DNA of 26,380 bases from an uncultured Dialister sp. (lineage in GTDB: Bacteria; Bacillota; Negativicutes; Veillonellales; Dialisteraceae): positions 1 to 26,380 of the forward strand of contig UQRR01000019.1 in NCBI GenBank assembly GCA_900543455.1. The letters are read 5' to 3'. This document shows, piece after piece, positions 1 through 5,248 of the stretch. A model generated the notes under the pieces. The model saw nothing but the letters and a program-made list of their open reading frames with translations, was not told the DNA's origin and made no database searches. Each line of letters opens with the position of its first letter. Within the stretch, counting starts at the first letter, position 1. The translations under genes were made by a program, and so were the position numbers.

Positions 1-188
1 ATTTCGAGCGTAAGCGAGAAATCTTTGTCGTTGGCGGTCAGGCGGTCGATGTCAGGGAATCCCAAACGGGAAACCTGCTTATCCGCAGACCTTCGGGCAT
101 CGCCCCATATATATTTGCGGCGAAGCCGCCACCTTCATTCCTAATTCCTCATTCCTCATTCCTAATTTCCCTCGAACCCATCAACCTT
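1..188. repeat. Intergenic repeat mosaic at left edge
   Basis: No gene is seen. Positions 1-26 are a truncated copy of the ATTTCGAGCG...GAGAAATCTTT arm found in the inverted-repeat element at 2093-2237. Positions 90-130 hold the motif with GGCGAAGCCGCC next to an ATATATATTTG stretch that recurs near 6750 in the other orientation. Positions 134-168 are a heptanucleotide run (ATTCCTA/ATTCCTC units). Confidence 0.7.
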
Positions 189-1349
189 TTATTTCACATC
201 CACGACGCCGAATTTCCCATCCTGCATCTTCATCAGGATCAGATCGACGACCGGATCCCGCTTTTCATCGAAGCTGAATGTACCGCAGACACCCTTGAAG
301 TCCTTCATCTGTGCCAGCGCATCGCGGATCTTCTTGTGATCGGTGGTCGTACCCGCGCGCTTCATCGCATCCATCGCCATATAGACGCCGTCATACGCAC
401 TGGCGGCGAACTGGTCGGGCGCACGGCCATAGGCTTTGGTGTAGTTCTCCACGAATTTCTGCACCTTTTCATCCTTGCGATCCGCCGACCACATGGAGGA
501 GACGTAGACATTGTCCGCTGCCGCGCCTGCCATCTTGCCCAGCTCCGGCGAAACGAAGCCATTGTCCCCCAGCACCGGCTGGTTCATGCCCATCTCTCTC
601 ATCTTCTTCAGGATGCGGGAGCCTTCCTGATAGTAGCTGCATACGACGATGACATCCGGATTCTTGTGCTGGATATTCGTCAGCTGCGCGGAGTACTCGC
701 TGTCCTTGCTGCCGAAGGTCTCGACGTCGATGACTTGGACGCCTTCTTCTTCCATCGTCTTCTGGAAATATTTCTGCGCGGTCACATGCTGCTCATTGTC
801 ATGGGCATAGAGGATCGCTGCGGTCTTATAGCCCAAGAGCTTGTGCGTCTTCTTCACCGTCTGCGGGATATTCTTCGACTCCGGTACGGAATTTCTGAAA
901 ATGCAGTCTCCGATGTCCGTGATGTTTTCTGCCGTGACAGAAATCTCCAGAGACGGCACCTTCGCATTCTGGATGATCGGACCCGCCGCCTTCGCCTCAT
1001 TGGACGTCATCGGCCCGATGATCAGAGAGACTTTCTCCTGAATCAGTTTTTTCGTCGCATTCATCGAGTCCGCCGGGACAGCCTTCGTATCCTCCACCAG
1101 GAGATCGATCGGGAAGTCACCCTTCTTATTGATTTCTTCGACAGCGAGACGCACGCCCTCCTCTTCCGACTTGCCATATGCGGCCGCACCGCCCGTCAGC
1201 GCCGCCGTGAAACCGATCTTCGCCGCATTCTTCGCGCCGGAAGACACCGCGCCCCCCGTCTTGCCGCCGCAGCCGGACAGACCTGCCATCATGATGGCAG
1301 CCATGGAACAAATACCGATCGTCTTCATTACTTTTCTCATATGCATCAT
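189..1349 (-). CDS. Branched-chain amino acid ABC transporter substrate-binding lipoprotein (LivK-like)
   Basis: This 386-residue protein is a periplasmic-binding-protein-type-1 receptor of the Leu/Ile/Val family that would deliver ligand to an ABC permease. The N terminus is a lipoprotein signal: basic MRKVMK, a hydrophobic stretch, then lipobox LSGC with the lipidated Cys at about residue 27. The mature part shows family landmarks such as IGFTAALTGGAAAYGK, GVRLAVEEIN, LIIGPMTSNEAKA, and late in the protein YDGVYMAMDAMKRAG and GTFSFDEKRDP. Length is normal for the family. The first ATG follows AGGAGG by eight bases, so the full reading frame is used. No permease or ATPase genes are visible on either side. 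The leader is a T-box with a probable Leu specifier, which agrees with a branched-chain ligand. Exact ligand specificity cannot be read from sequence. Confidence 0.9.
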   Translation of the reverse strand: MMHMRKVMKTIGICSMAAIMMAGLSGCGGKTGGAVSSGAKNAAKIGFTAALTGGAAAYGKSEEEGVRLAVEEINKKGDFPIDLLVEDTKAVPADSMNATKKLIQEKVSLIIGPMTSNEAKAAGPIIQNAKVPSLEISVTAENITDIGDCIFRNSVPESKNIPQTVKKTHKLLGYKTAAILYAHDNEQHVTAQKYFQKTMEEEGVQVIDVETFGSKDSEYSAQLTNIQHKNPDVIVVCSYYQEGSRILKKMREMGMNQPVLGDNGFVSPELGKMAGAAADNVYVSSMWSADRKDEKVQKFVENYTKAYGRAPDQFAASAYDGVYMAMDAMKRAGTTTDHKKIRDALAQMKDFKGVCGTFSFDEKRDPVVDLILMKMQDGKFGVVDVK

Positions 1350-1376
1350 TTGTGTCTCCTCCTAGTTTACATGGAT

Positions 1377-1438
1377 CAAAAAACCGCCCCTGAAAGAGGC
1401 TTTCCTCTCCCAGGGGCGGTTTTCCGCGGTGCCACCCT
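1377..1438 (-). terminator. T-box module 3: antiterminator core (UGGC) and terminator
   Basis: AGGGTGGCACCGCGG (1438-1424) is a canonical core with C at the variable position. The terminator ACCGCCCCTG/CAGGGGCGGT is followed by six T, ending about 28 nt upstream of the gene's ATG. The UGGC bulge would match a tRNA with a G discriminator, unlike modules 1 and 2. Confidence 0.88.
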
Positions 1439-1460
1439 GATTTATCACTCACCATGAAAG

Positions 1461-1517
1461 AAAAAAGCGCCTCCGTCCGATCCCTCGGACAGAGGCGCGT
1501 CTGCGCTGTACCACTCT
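1461..1517 (-). terminator. T-box module 2: degenerate core and terminator
   Basis: AGAGTGGTACAGCG (1517-1504) is a variant T-box core. AGAG replaces AGGG and is matched by CTCT in the terminator arm, a compensatory pair. The bulge reads UGGUACAGCG rather than UGGNACCGCG. The terminator GCGCCTCTGTCCG/CGGACGGAGGCGC (1498-1467) is followed by six T. Confidence 0.82.
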
Positions 1518-1552
1518 GTGCTTATCTCTCTTCCACTTCGTATAATATAAAA

Positions 1553-1599
1553 GCCCCTGTCTCTTCCGAGACAGGGGCGAGGTTTCGCGGTACCACCCT
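1553..1599 (-). terminator. T-box module 1: antiterminator core and terminator
   Basis: AGGGTGGTACCGCG (1599-1586) is the canonical T-box core. Its AGGG can pair with CCCT in the 5' arm of the terminator GCCCCTGTCTC/GAGACAGGGGC (1578-1553), followed by TTTT. The UGGU bulge would match a tRNA ending ACCA. Confidence 0.9.
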
Positions 1600-1786
1600 G
1601 CATTATACTTTCATGGTTCATCCATAACGGGGACTTCCGCCTTCTCTACGGCATCACTGCTTCGATCCGGAGCTCCTGGGAGAGTTCGTCATATGCTTTC
1701 TGCCGATTTTCACCAACCATCGGCTCTCTGAAAAGAACATCATATCACTTGATCCCAGTCATCGCATGGGGTATTGAGTTGAAATA

Positions 1787-1815
1787 ATCATACACGGCAA
1801 AGAGCCATCTGTCAA
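1787..1815 (-). promoter_or_regulatory. Sigma-70-type promoter of the T-box leader
   Basis: Perfect -35 TTGACA (1815-1810), 17-bp spacer, -10 TATGAT (1792-1787) on the minus strand. Transcription would start near 1780 and enter the Stem I-like region. Confidence 0.85.
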
Positions 1816-1893
1816 ACGATTTTTCTTTGTATGCTGTTTTGGAATAGATATGGGCGGTTGGTATGAAGCAAGGGGATAAGAAAAAGGGGGCAA

Positions 1894-1969
1894 GGGTTCA
1901 GGGTTCAGGGTTCAGGGTTCAGGGTTCGGGGTTCAGGGTTCGGGGTTCAGGGTTCGGGGTTCGGGGTTA
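1894..1969. repeat. GGGTTCA/GGGTTCG heptanucleotide tandem array
   Basis: Ten contiguous 7-bp units alternate between GGGTTCA and GGGTTCG, then GGGTTA leads into a dispersed repeat unit. No coding function is seen. Confidence 0.95.
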
Positions 1970-2046
1970 GCCCTTGGGTGTGCCATCCCTTGATTGTGTA
2001 CGAAAACTCTGCTCGAATTAGGAATTAGGAATGGTGGTGCGGCGCA
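1964..2046 (+). repeat. Dispersed intergenic repeat unit, copy 1
   Basis: The unit begins GGGTTAGCCC, has CCCTTGATTGTG in the middle and ends GGTGGTGCGGCGC. Related copies lie at 6681-6765, 7932-8019 (inverted), 23986-24082 and 24523-24605. Confidence 0.85.
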
Positions 2047-2092
2047 TAAAAATATGGAAACGCCACGAAGTTTAGATAGCGCTTCGCGCCGT

Positions 2093-2237
2093 CGTCATTT
2101 CGAGCGTAGCCGAGAAATCTTTATTGCAGAACGCTCATCGCCTGATGTGAGGCAACACCAAGACATCGTTTTCCCCTGCACATACACGCTGATTCCCGCA
2201 GTGCAGTAGAGATCCCTCGGCTACGCTCGGGATGACG
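2093..2237. repeat. 145-bp inverted-repeat (REP/MITE-like) element
   Basis: The left end CGTCATTTCGAGCGTAGCCG and the right end, read inverted as CGTCATCCCGAGCGTAGCCG, form terminal inverted repeats of about 22 bp with two mismatches. A truncated arm occurs at the start of the window. No transposase is encoded. The open frame 1994-2209 crossing it is not credible as a gene. Confidence 0.75.
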
Positions 2238-2325
2238 ATGCCGGAGAATCCTAGTCACCAGTCACTTGAATACCACTTTCGGGCATCACCTCATATATAC
2301 TCGCGGCAAAGCTGCCTCCACACCC

Positions 2326-2354
2326 CTGAACCCTGAACCTTGAACCCTGAACCC
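2326..2354. repeat. TGAACCC heptanucleotide array
   Basis: About four 7-bp units of TGAACCC/TGAACCT, the inverse of the GGGTTCA array at 1894. It lies directly after the end of the prepilin peptidase gene. Confidence 0.85.
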
Positions 2355-2361
2355 ATTTCCA

Positions 2362-3012
2362 CTACACACTCCGCATCATGAAGAGCGCGAGCGCCGTCAG
2401 TGCGAAGTAGGGGCCGTAGGCGAAGGCGCTCTTGCGCTTCTTGAGCCGGAGGAGCATCAGGAGAAGGGCAGCGAGACCGCCAAAGACGATACCGGCCATC
2501 GTGACGAAGAGGAGAGCATCGGTCCCCAGCCAGAGGCCGAGCGCCGCGATGAGCTTCACGTCGCCCCCGCCCAGTGCCCCACGCGAGAGGATGGCGAGCA
2601 CAAGGAAGGCCGCGCCGCCCGCCGCGGCTGCGATGAGACGATCGGTCAGTAGGGGAAGCTGGATGAGCGAGAGGAGAAGACCGCCCGCCGCGAAGGGAAG
2701 CATCATCGCGTCAAAGAGGCAGTACTGCTCGAAGTCGGTCGCAGTCATGAGCAGAAGGAACGCGGAAGCGAAGAGCAGGAAGAAAAGCTCGACAGGGCTT
2801 GATGCGATGTAGACCGCGCGCGCGCCGCAGAGAAGAAAAGCAAGCGGGAGAAGAAAATGCCGCAAGCGTCCCCGTTCTTTGACGGCCAAAGGAAATGTCA
2901 GGATGTCCCGATGCGAGGCATAGAGTGCATCGATCCAGGCATTTCCCAAGCGATGCAGCAGAAATGTCAGCAGCAGCACAGCCGCGCCGCCGATCAAGTA
3001 AAAGAAGTCCAT
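2362..3012 (-). CDS. A24-family prepilin peptidase-like membrane protein
   Basis: The 216-residue protein is highly hydrophobic with about six to seven membrane segments. It carries the two aspartate motifs of type IV prepilin peptidases: the first in TATDFEQYCLFDAMMLP, the second the GxGD-type motif in LGGGDVKLIAALGLWLG. These enzymes cleave leader peptides of type IV pilin or pseudopilin precursors at the inner membrane. The cytoplasmic CxxC zinc loop of bifunctional PilD enzymes is absent, so N-methylation is not supported and a short TadV/CpaA-like form is possible. I chose the ATG at 3012 because AAGG lies seven bases upstream. The in-frame ATG at 3027 has no ribosome binding site and overlaps the -35 box of the neighbouring antisense RNA promoter. 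No pilin genes are visible nearby. Confidence 0.8.
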   Translation of the reverse strand: MDFFYLIGGAAVLLLTFLLHRLGNAWIDALYASHRDILTFPLAVKERGRLRHFLLPLAFLLCGARAVYIASSPVELFFLLFASAFLLLMTATDFEQYCLFDAMMLPFAAGGLLLSLIQLPLLTDRLIAAAAGGAAFLVLAILSRGALGGGDVKLIAALGLWLGTDALLFVTMAGIVFGGLAALLLMLLRLKKRKSAFAYGPYFALTALALFMMRSV

Positions 3013-3021
3013 AGGTTTACC

Positions 3022-3050
3022 TTGCATTCTTTCGCTGGATATCTTACAAT
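3022..3050 (+). promoter_or_regulatory. Promoter of antitoxin RNA 1
   Basis: TTGCAT (3022-3027), 17-bp spacer, TACAAT (3045-3050). The same layout with TTGCTT is conserved in copy 2, which supports function. It overlaps the 5' end of the divergently placed peptidase gene. Confidence 0.75.
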
Positions 3051-3056
3051 ACAGAT

Positions 3057-3146
3057 AGAAACGGTGCCATCCGATAAACGGTCATGACCCCATTTATTGT
3101 TAGTAGAAAAGCCGCCTAACTTGTCAGGGTCGAGGCGGTTTTTCTA
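3057..3146 (+). ncRNA. Predicted antisense antitoxin RNA, copy 1
   Basis: A short plus-strand RNA of about 90 nt is predicted from the promoter at 3022-3050 to the terminator at 3107-3144. It runs convergently with the toxin mRNA and overlaps its 3' end through the shared bidirectional terminator. It also carries GGTCATGACCCC (3080-3091), a direct repeat of GGGTCATCCCCC at the toxin ribosome binding site (3222-3233), so the RNA can pair with the toxin start region in trans. This double contact is the design of Fst/RNAII par loci. RatA and SR4 also overlap toxin mRNA 3' ends. Expression is inferred, not shown. Confidence 0.68.
3107..3144. terminator. Bidirectional terminator shared by toxin 1 mRNA and antitoxin 1
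   Basis: AAAAGCCGCCT/AGGCGGTTTTT stem with a T tract on the plus strand and a TTTT tract on the minus strand. Confidence 0.8.
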
Positions 3147-3150
3147 TTGG

Positions 3151-3219
3151 TCACTTGGTCAGTGCTATAACACACATACTCGCAAAAAAGACGATCGTTA
3201 AAAAATCGTATTTCGTCAT
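3151..3219 (-). CDS. Small hydrophobic type I toxin peptide (BsrG/TxpA-like), copy 1
   Basis: This 22-residue peptide begins MTKYDFLTIV and ends CVIALTK. Its N terminus fits the pattern MTxY[E/D]xLxI[M/V]xF seen in the Bacillus type I toxins BsrG and TxpA, which are membrane-active. AAAGGGGG lies nine bases before the ATG, but its G run is the 3' arm of a CCCC-GAAA-GGGG tetraloop hairpin (3241-3229), so translation should be self-limited, as in known type I toxins. A duplicate at 3550-3618 differs at three residues, all hydrophobic swaps (L/F, F/L, A/V), plus one silent change, which indicates selection on the peptide. It is shorter than the known toxins (30-60 residues). Toxicity is inference. 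Confidence 0.72.
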   Translation of the reverse strand: MTKYDFLTIVFFASMCVIALTK

Positions 3220-3283
3220 ATGGGTCATCCCCCTTTCGGGGTCTCAATTTTAACCGCCTATCGTTTACGATGGCACCGCCTGT

Positions 3284-3292
3284 ATCATACCA
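3284..3292 (-). promoter_or_regulatory. Extended -10 promoter of toxin 1
   Basis: TGGTATGAT on the minus strand is an extended -10 (TGn plus TATGAT). No good -35 is present. Copy 2 keeps the pattern as TGATATGAT. The leader then forms a hairpin around GCCATCGTAAACGATAGGC. Confidence 0.55.
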
Positions 3293-3420
3293 TAAAATGC
3301 TAACGATTGGATAGCGCCATCAGGAAAATATCGCATGCGCAAAGCCAACCTCCGCCCCTTTGAGCAGCTCCTGCCGGAGGAAAGAGAATCATGCGCAGGA
3401 TCAATTCATCCGTGTTTTCC

Positions 3421-3449
3421 TTGCTTTCTTTCGTGAAATGTCTTACAAT
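3421..3449 (+). promoter_or_regulatory. Promoter of antitoxin RNA 2
   Basis: TTGCTT (3421-3426), 17-bp spacer, TACAAT (3444-3449), matching the promoter of copy 1. Confidence 0.75.
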
Positions 3450-3455
3450 ACAAAT

Positions 3456-3545
3456 AGAAACGGTGCCATCCGATAAACGGTCATGACCCCATTATTTCAA
3501 GAAGAAAAACCGCCTCATCTTGTCAGGAGCAAGGCGGCTTTTCTA
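3456..3545 (+). ncRNA. Predicted antisense antitoxin RNA, copy 2
   Basis: Second copy of the convergent RNA. The block AACGGTGCCATCCGATAAAC and the toxin-complementary GGTCATGACCCC (3479-3490) are identical to copy 1. The loop of the terminator has diverged while its stem is kept (CCGCCT/AGGCGG, 3510-3537). Confidence 0.68.
3504..3543. terminator. Bidirectional terminator shared by toxin 2 mRNA and antitoxin 2
   Basis: CCGCCT (3510-3515) pairs with AGGCGG (3532-3537), with an A-rich 5' flank and a CTTTTC 3' flank, giving U tracts on both strands. Confidence 0.75.
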
Positions 3546-3549
3546 TTGG

Positions 3550-3618
3550 TCACTTTGTCAGTGCTATAACACACATACTCACCAAAAAGACGATCGTAAA
3601 AAAATCGTATTTCGTCAT
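3550..3618 (-). CDS. Small hydrophobic type I toxin peptide (BsrG/TxpA-like), copy 2
   Basis: This second 22-residue peptide begins MTKYDFFTIV and ends CVIALTK. The Shine-Dalgarno sequence is in the same CCCC-GAAA-GGGG hairpin (3640-3628). Unlike copy 1, its 5' leader is split by a 159-bp inverted-repeat element (3652-3810) between the promoter-proximal hairpin and the ribosome binding site. The reading frame is intact. The long palindromic insert may change its expression, so copy 2 may be silenced or differently controlled. See copy 1 for the family argument. Confidence 0.7.
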   Translation of the reverse strand: MTKYDFFTIVFLVSMCVIALTK

Positions 3619-3651
3619 ATGGGTCATCCCCCTTTCGGGGTCCTCATTTAA

Positions 3652-3810
3652 GGAAACGCTGATTCAATCGCAGAGTCGGATTTCATATGGATTTTTATAC
3701 ACAGCTTCGTCATCATCTTCCTTAAATAGCTCGCTATTCGCGTCAAATGATTCCTCGCTCTATATAAAAATCCAAGAATGAAATCTGACAACGATTGAAT
3801 CAGTGTTTCC
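3652..3810. mobile_element. 159-bp MITE-like hairpin element inserted at TTAA
   Basis: The ends GGAAACGCTGATTCAATCG and, inverted, GGAAACACTGATTCAATCG match at 18 of 19 positions. Imperfect pairing continues inward to about 50 bp (GGATTTTTATA on both arms). TTAA flanks both sides (3648-3651, 3811-3814). The duplicated locus keeps an unoccupied TTAA at the matching place near 3250, which shows directly that this is an insertion. There is no transposase. A one-ended relative lies at 24978-25010. Confidence 0.85.
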
Positions 3811-3844
3811 TTAACCGCCTATCGTTTACGATGGCACCGCTTGT

Positions 3845-3853
3845 ATCATATCA
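3845..3853 (-). promoter_or_regulatory. Extended -10 promoter of toxin 2
   Basis: TGATATGAT on the minus strand, the counterpart of TGGTATGAT in copy 1. It now lies about 230 bp from its ATG because of the MITE. Confidence 0.5.
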
Positions 3854-3912
3854 TAAAATGATATCCGTTCATAGCCGCGCGGCTAAGAACTCCGCCATCC
3901 CCCCTTCACGCC

Positions 3913-3945
3913 AAAAGCCTCGCCCTTACGGGTCGAGGCTTTTTT
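3913..3945 (-). terminator. purB terminator
   Basis: AAAAGCCTCG/CGAGGCTTTTTT hairpin just beyond the purB stop codon. The minus strand ends in TTTT and the plus strand in T6, so it can work both ways. Confidence 0.85.
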
Positions 3946-3955
3946 GACGAGTGGA

Positions 3956-5248
3956 TTACAGTCCGAAACGAGCGAAGATCTCATCTACATGGACGAGCAT
4001 CGGCTTGTAGTCGAAGCAGGCTTTGATTTCTTCTTCGTTCAGATACTTTCTGACGTCTTCATCCTTGCAAAGATTTTCGTAGAAATCTTCACCCTGAAGC
4101 CAGCGTTTCATCGCATTTCTCTGTACCCAGCGATATGCGGTGTCGCGGTAAGCGCCTTTCGCTACGAGAGCGAGGAGGACGCGCGGGCTGTAGATGAGGC
4201 CGCCGGTGAGGTTGAGATCCGCGAGCATCTTGTCCGGATAGACGAGGAGCTTGTCGATAAGGTCGGTGGTCTGCGAGAGGATGTAGTCCAAAGCGATGGT
4301 CGCATCTGGGAACATGACGCGTTCGACGGAGGAGTGGGAAATATCTCTTTCATGCCAGAGCGGGATGTCTTCGAAGGCCGGGAGGCTGTAGCCCTGGATG
4401 AGACGGGCCATGCCGCAGATTCTTTCGGACTTGACCGGATTTCTCTTATGCGGCATCGCAGAGGAGCCTTTCTGCTTCGGGCTGAAGTATTCTTCCGCTT
4501 CTCTTACTTCGGTTCTCTGCAGGTGGCGGACTTCGAGAGCCATCTGGGCGAGGGTGCCGGCGATGACGCCTAAGGTCGTGATGTATTCAGCATGGTGGTC
4601 ACGCTGTACGACCTGTGTCGCTACGACTTCTCTGGCAAGGCCCATCTTCTTGCAGACGTATTCTTCGACGTATGGATCGATGTCTGCATAGGTGCCTACC
4701 GCGCCGGACAGCTTGCCGACAGCCATTTCTTCTGCGGCTCTCTTCATGCGGTCAATGTTGCGAAGGGTCTCGGAGTACCAGAGCAGGAGCTTCAAGCCGA
4801 AGGTGGTCGGTTCTGCATGGACGCCGTGGGTACGGCCGATGGTCGGGGTGTACTTGAATTCGACCGCTCTTCTCTTCAGGACTTCTGCCAGTTTTTCCAG
4901 ATCTTCCAGAAGGACAGCGGAGGCCTGTTTGATCTGTACATTGAGGCCGGTATCCTTCACGTCGGTGGAGGTAAGGCCCATGTGGATGTACTTGGCATCA
5001 TCGCCTACATATTCCCCGACATTGGTGAGGAAGGCGATGATGTCGTGATTGATTTCACGATCGATCTCATGGATGCGGTCGACATCAAAGTCTGCTTTCG
5101 CTTTGATCACTTCGACGGCTTCCTTCGGGATGCGGCCCAGCTCAGCATTTGCTTCGCAAGCTGCGATTTCTACATCAAGCATTGTCTGCCATTCATTTCT
5201 TTCGTTCCAAATCTTTTCCATGACTGGACGTGTGTACCTCGGTATCAT
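3956..5248 (-). CDS. purB: Adenylosuccinate lyase
   Basis: PurB catalyses two fumarate-releasing steps of purine synthesis: SAICAR to AICAR, and adenylosuccinate to AMP. The 430-residue length equals typical bacterial PurB. The general acid/base His lies in GRTHGVHAEPTTFG (about residue 141) and the fumarase/aspartase-superfamily signature in GSSAMPHKRNP (about 262-271). HMGLTSTDVKDT and RDHHAEYITTLG are further conserved blocks. I use the ATG at 5248 because GGGAGA lies just upstream and MIPRYTRP is the normal PurB N terminus. The frame stays open to 5284, but that part overlaps the upstream gene. Its start codon shares one base with the stop of the FAD gene (TGATG), implying translational coupling. 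Confidence 0.97.
   Translation of the reverse strand: MIPRYTRPVMEKIWNERNEWQTMLDVEIAACEANAELGRIPKEAVEVIKAKADFDVDRIHEIDREINHDIIAFLTNVGEYVGDDAKYIHMGLTSTDVKDTGLNVQIKQASAVLLEDLEKLAEVLKRRAVEFKYTPTIGRTHGVHAEPTTFGLKLLLWYSETLRNIDRMKRAAEEMAVGKLSGAVGTYADIDPYVEEYVCKKMGLAREVVATQVVQRDHHAEYITTLGVIAGTLAQMALEVRHLQRTEVREAEEYFSPKQKGSSAMPHKRNPVKSERICGMARLIQGYSLPAFEDIPLWHERDISHSSVERVMFPDATIALDYILSQTTDLIDKLLVYPDKMLADLNLTGGLIYSPRVLLALVAKGAYRDTAYRWVQRNAMKRWLQGEDFYENLCKDEDVRKYLNEEEIKACFDYKPMLVHVDEIFARFGL

Larger units (their letters stand above)
1377..1780 (-). promoter_or_regulatory. T-box leader with three tandem antiterminator/terminator units
   Basis: On the minus strand a leader of about 400 nt precedes the LivK-like gene. 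It has a Stem I-like part (about 1660-1775) with AGTGA, AGAGAGC, and a hairpin around GATGGTTGGTGAAAATC typical of T-box distal regions. GAACTCTCC follows, and its CTC (1684-1682) is the likely Leu specifier. Three T-box antiterminator cores follow, each paired to its own terminator, with only about 25-35 nt between modules, so there is one Stem I for three switches. T-box leaders sense uncharged tRNA and permit readthrough on starvation (established). Leucine as the signal is inference from the specifier position. Confidence 0.88.

Noticed and set aside
336..1457. Plus-strand frame of 373 codons
   Set aside because: Antisense to the LivK-like lipoprotein gene. Composition is Arg/His/Leu-rich and it runs into the T-box leader.
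1894..1969. GGGTTCA array considered as CRISPR-like or telomere-like
   Set aside because: No spacers between units, so not CRISPR. The telomere resemblance is only compositional and the chromosome is bacterial.
3690..3790. Minus-strand open stretch inside the MITE (acidic, ending in IRLCD)
   Set aside because: A stop codon directly precedes it and it has no start codon or ribosome binding site. It is probably chance within a palindromic element.
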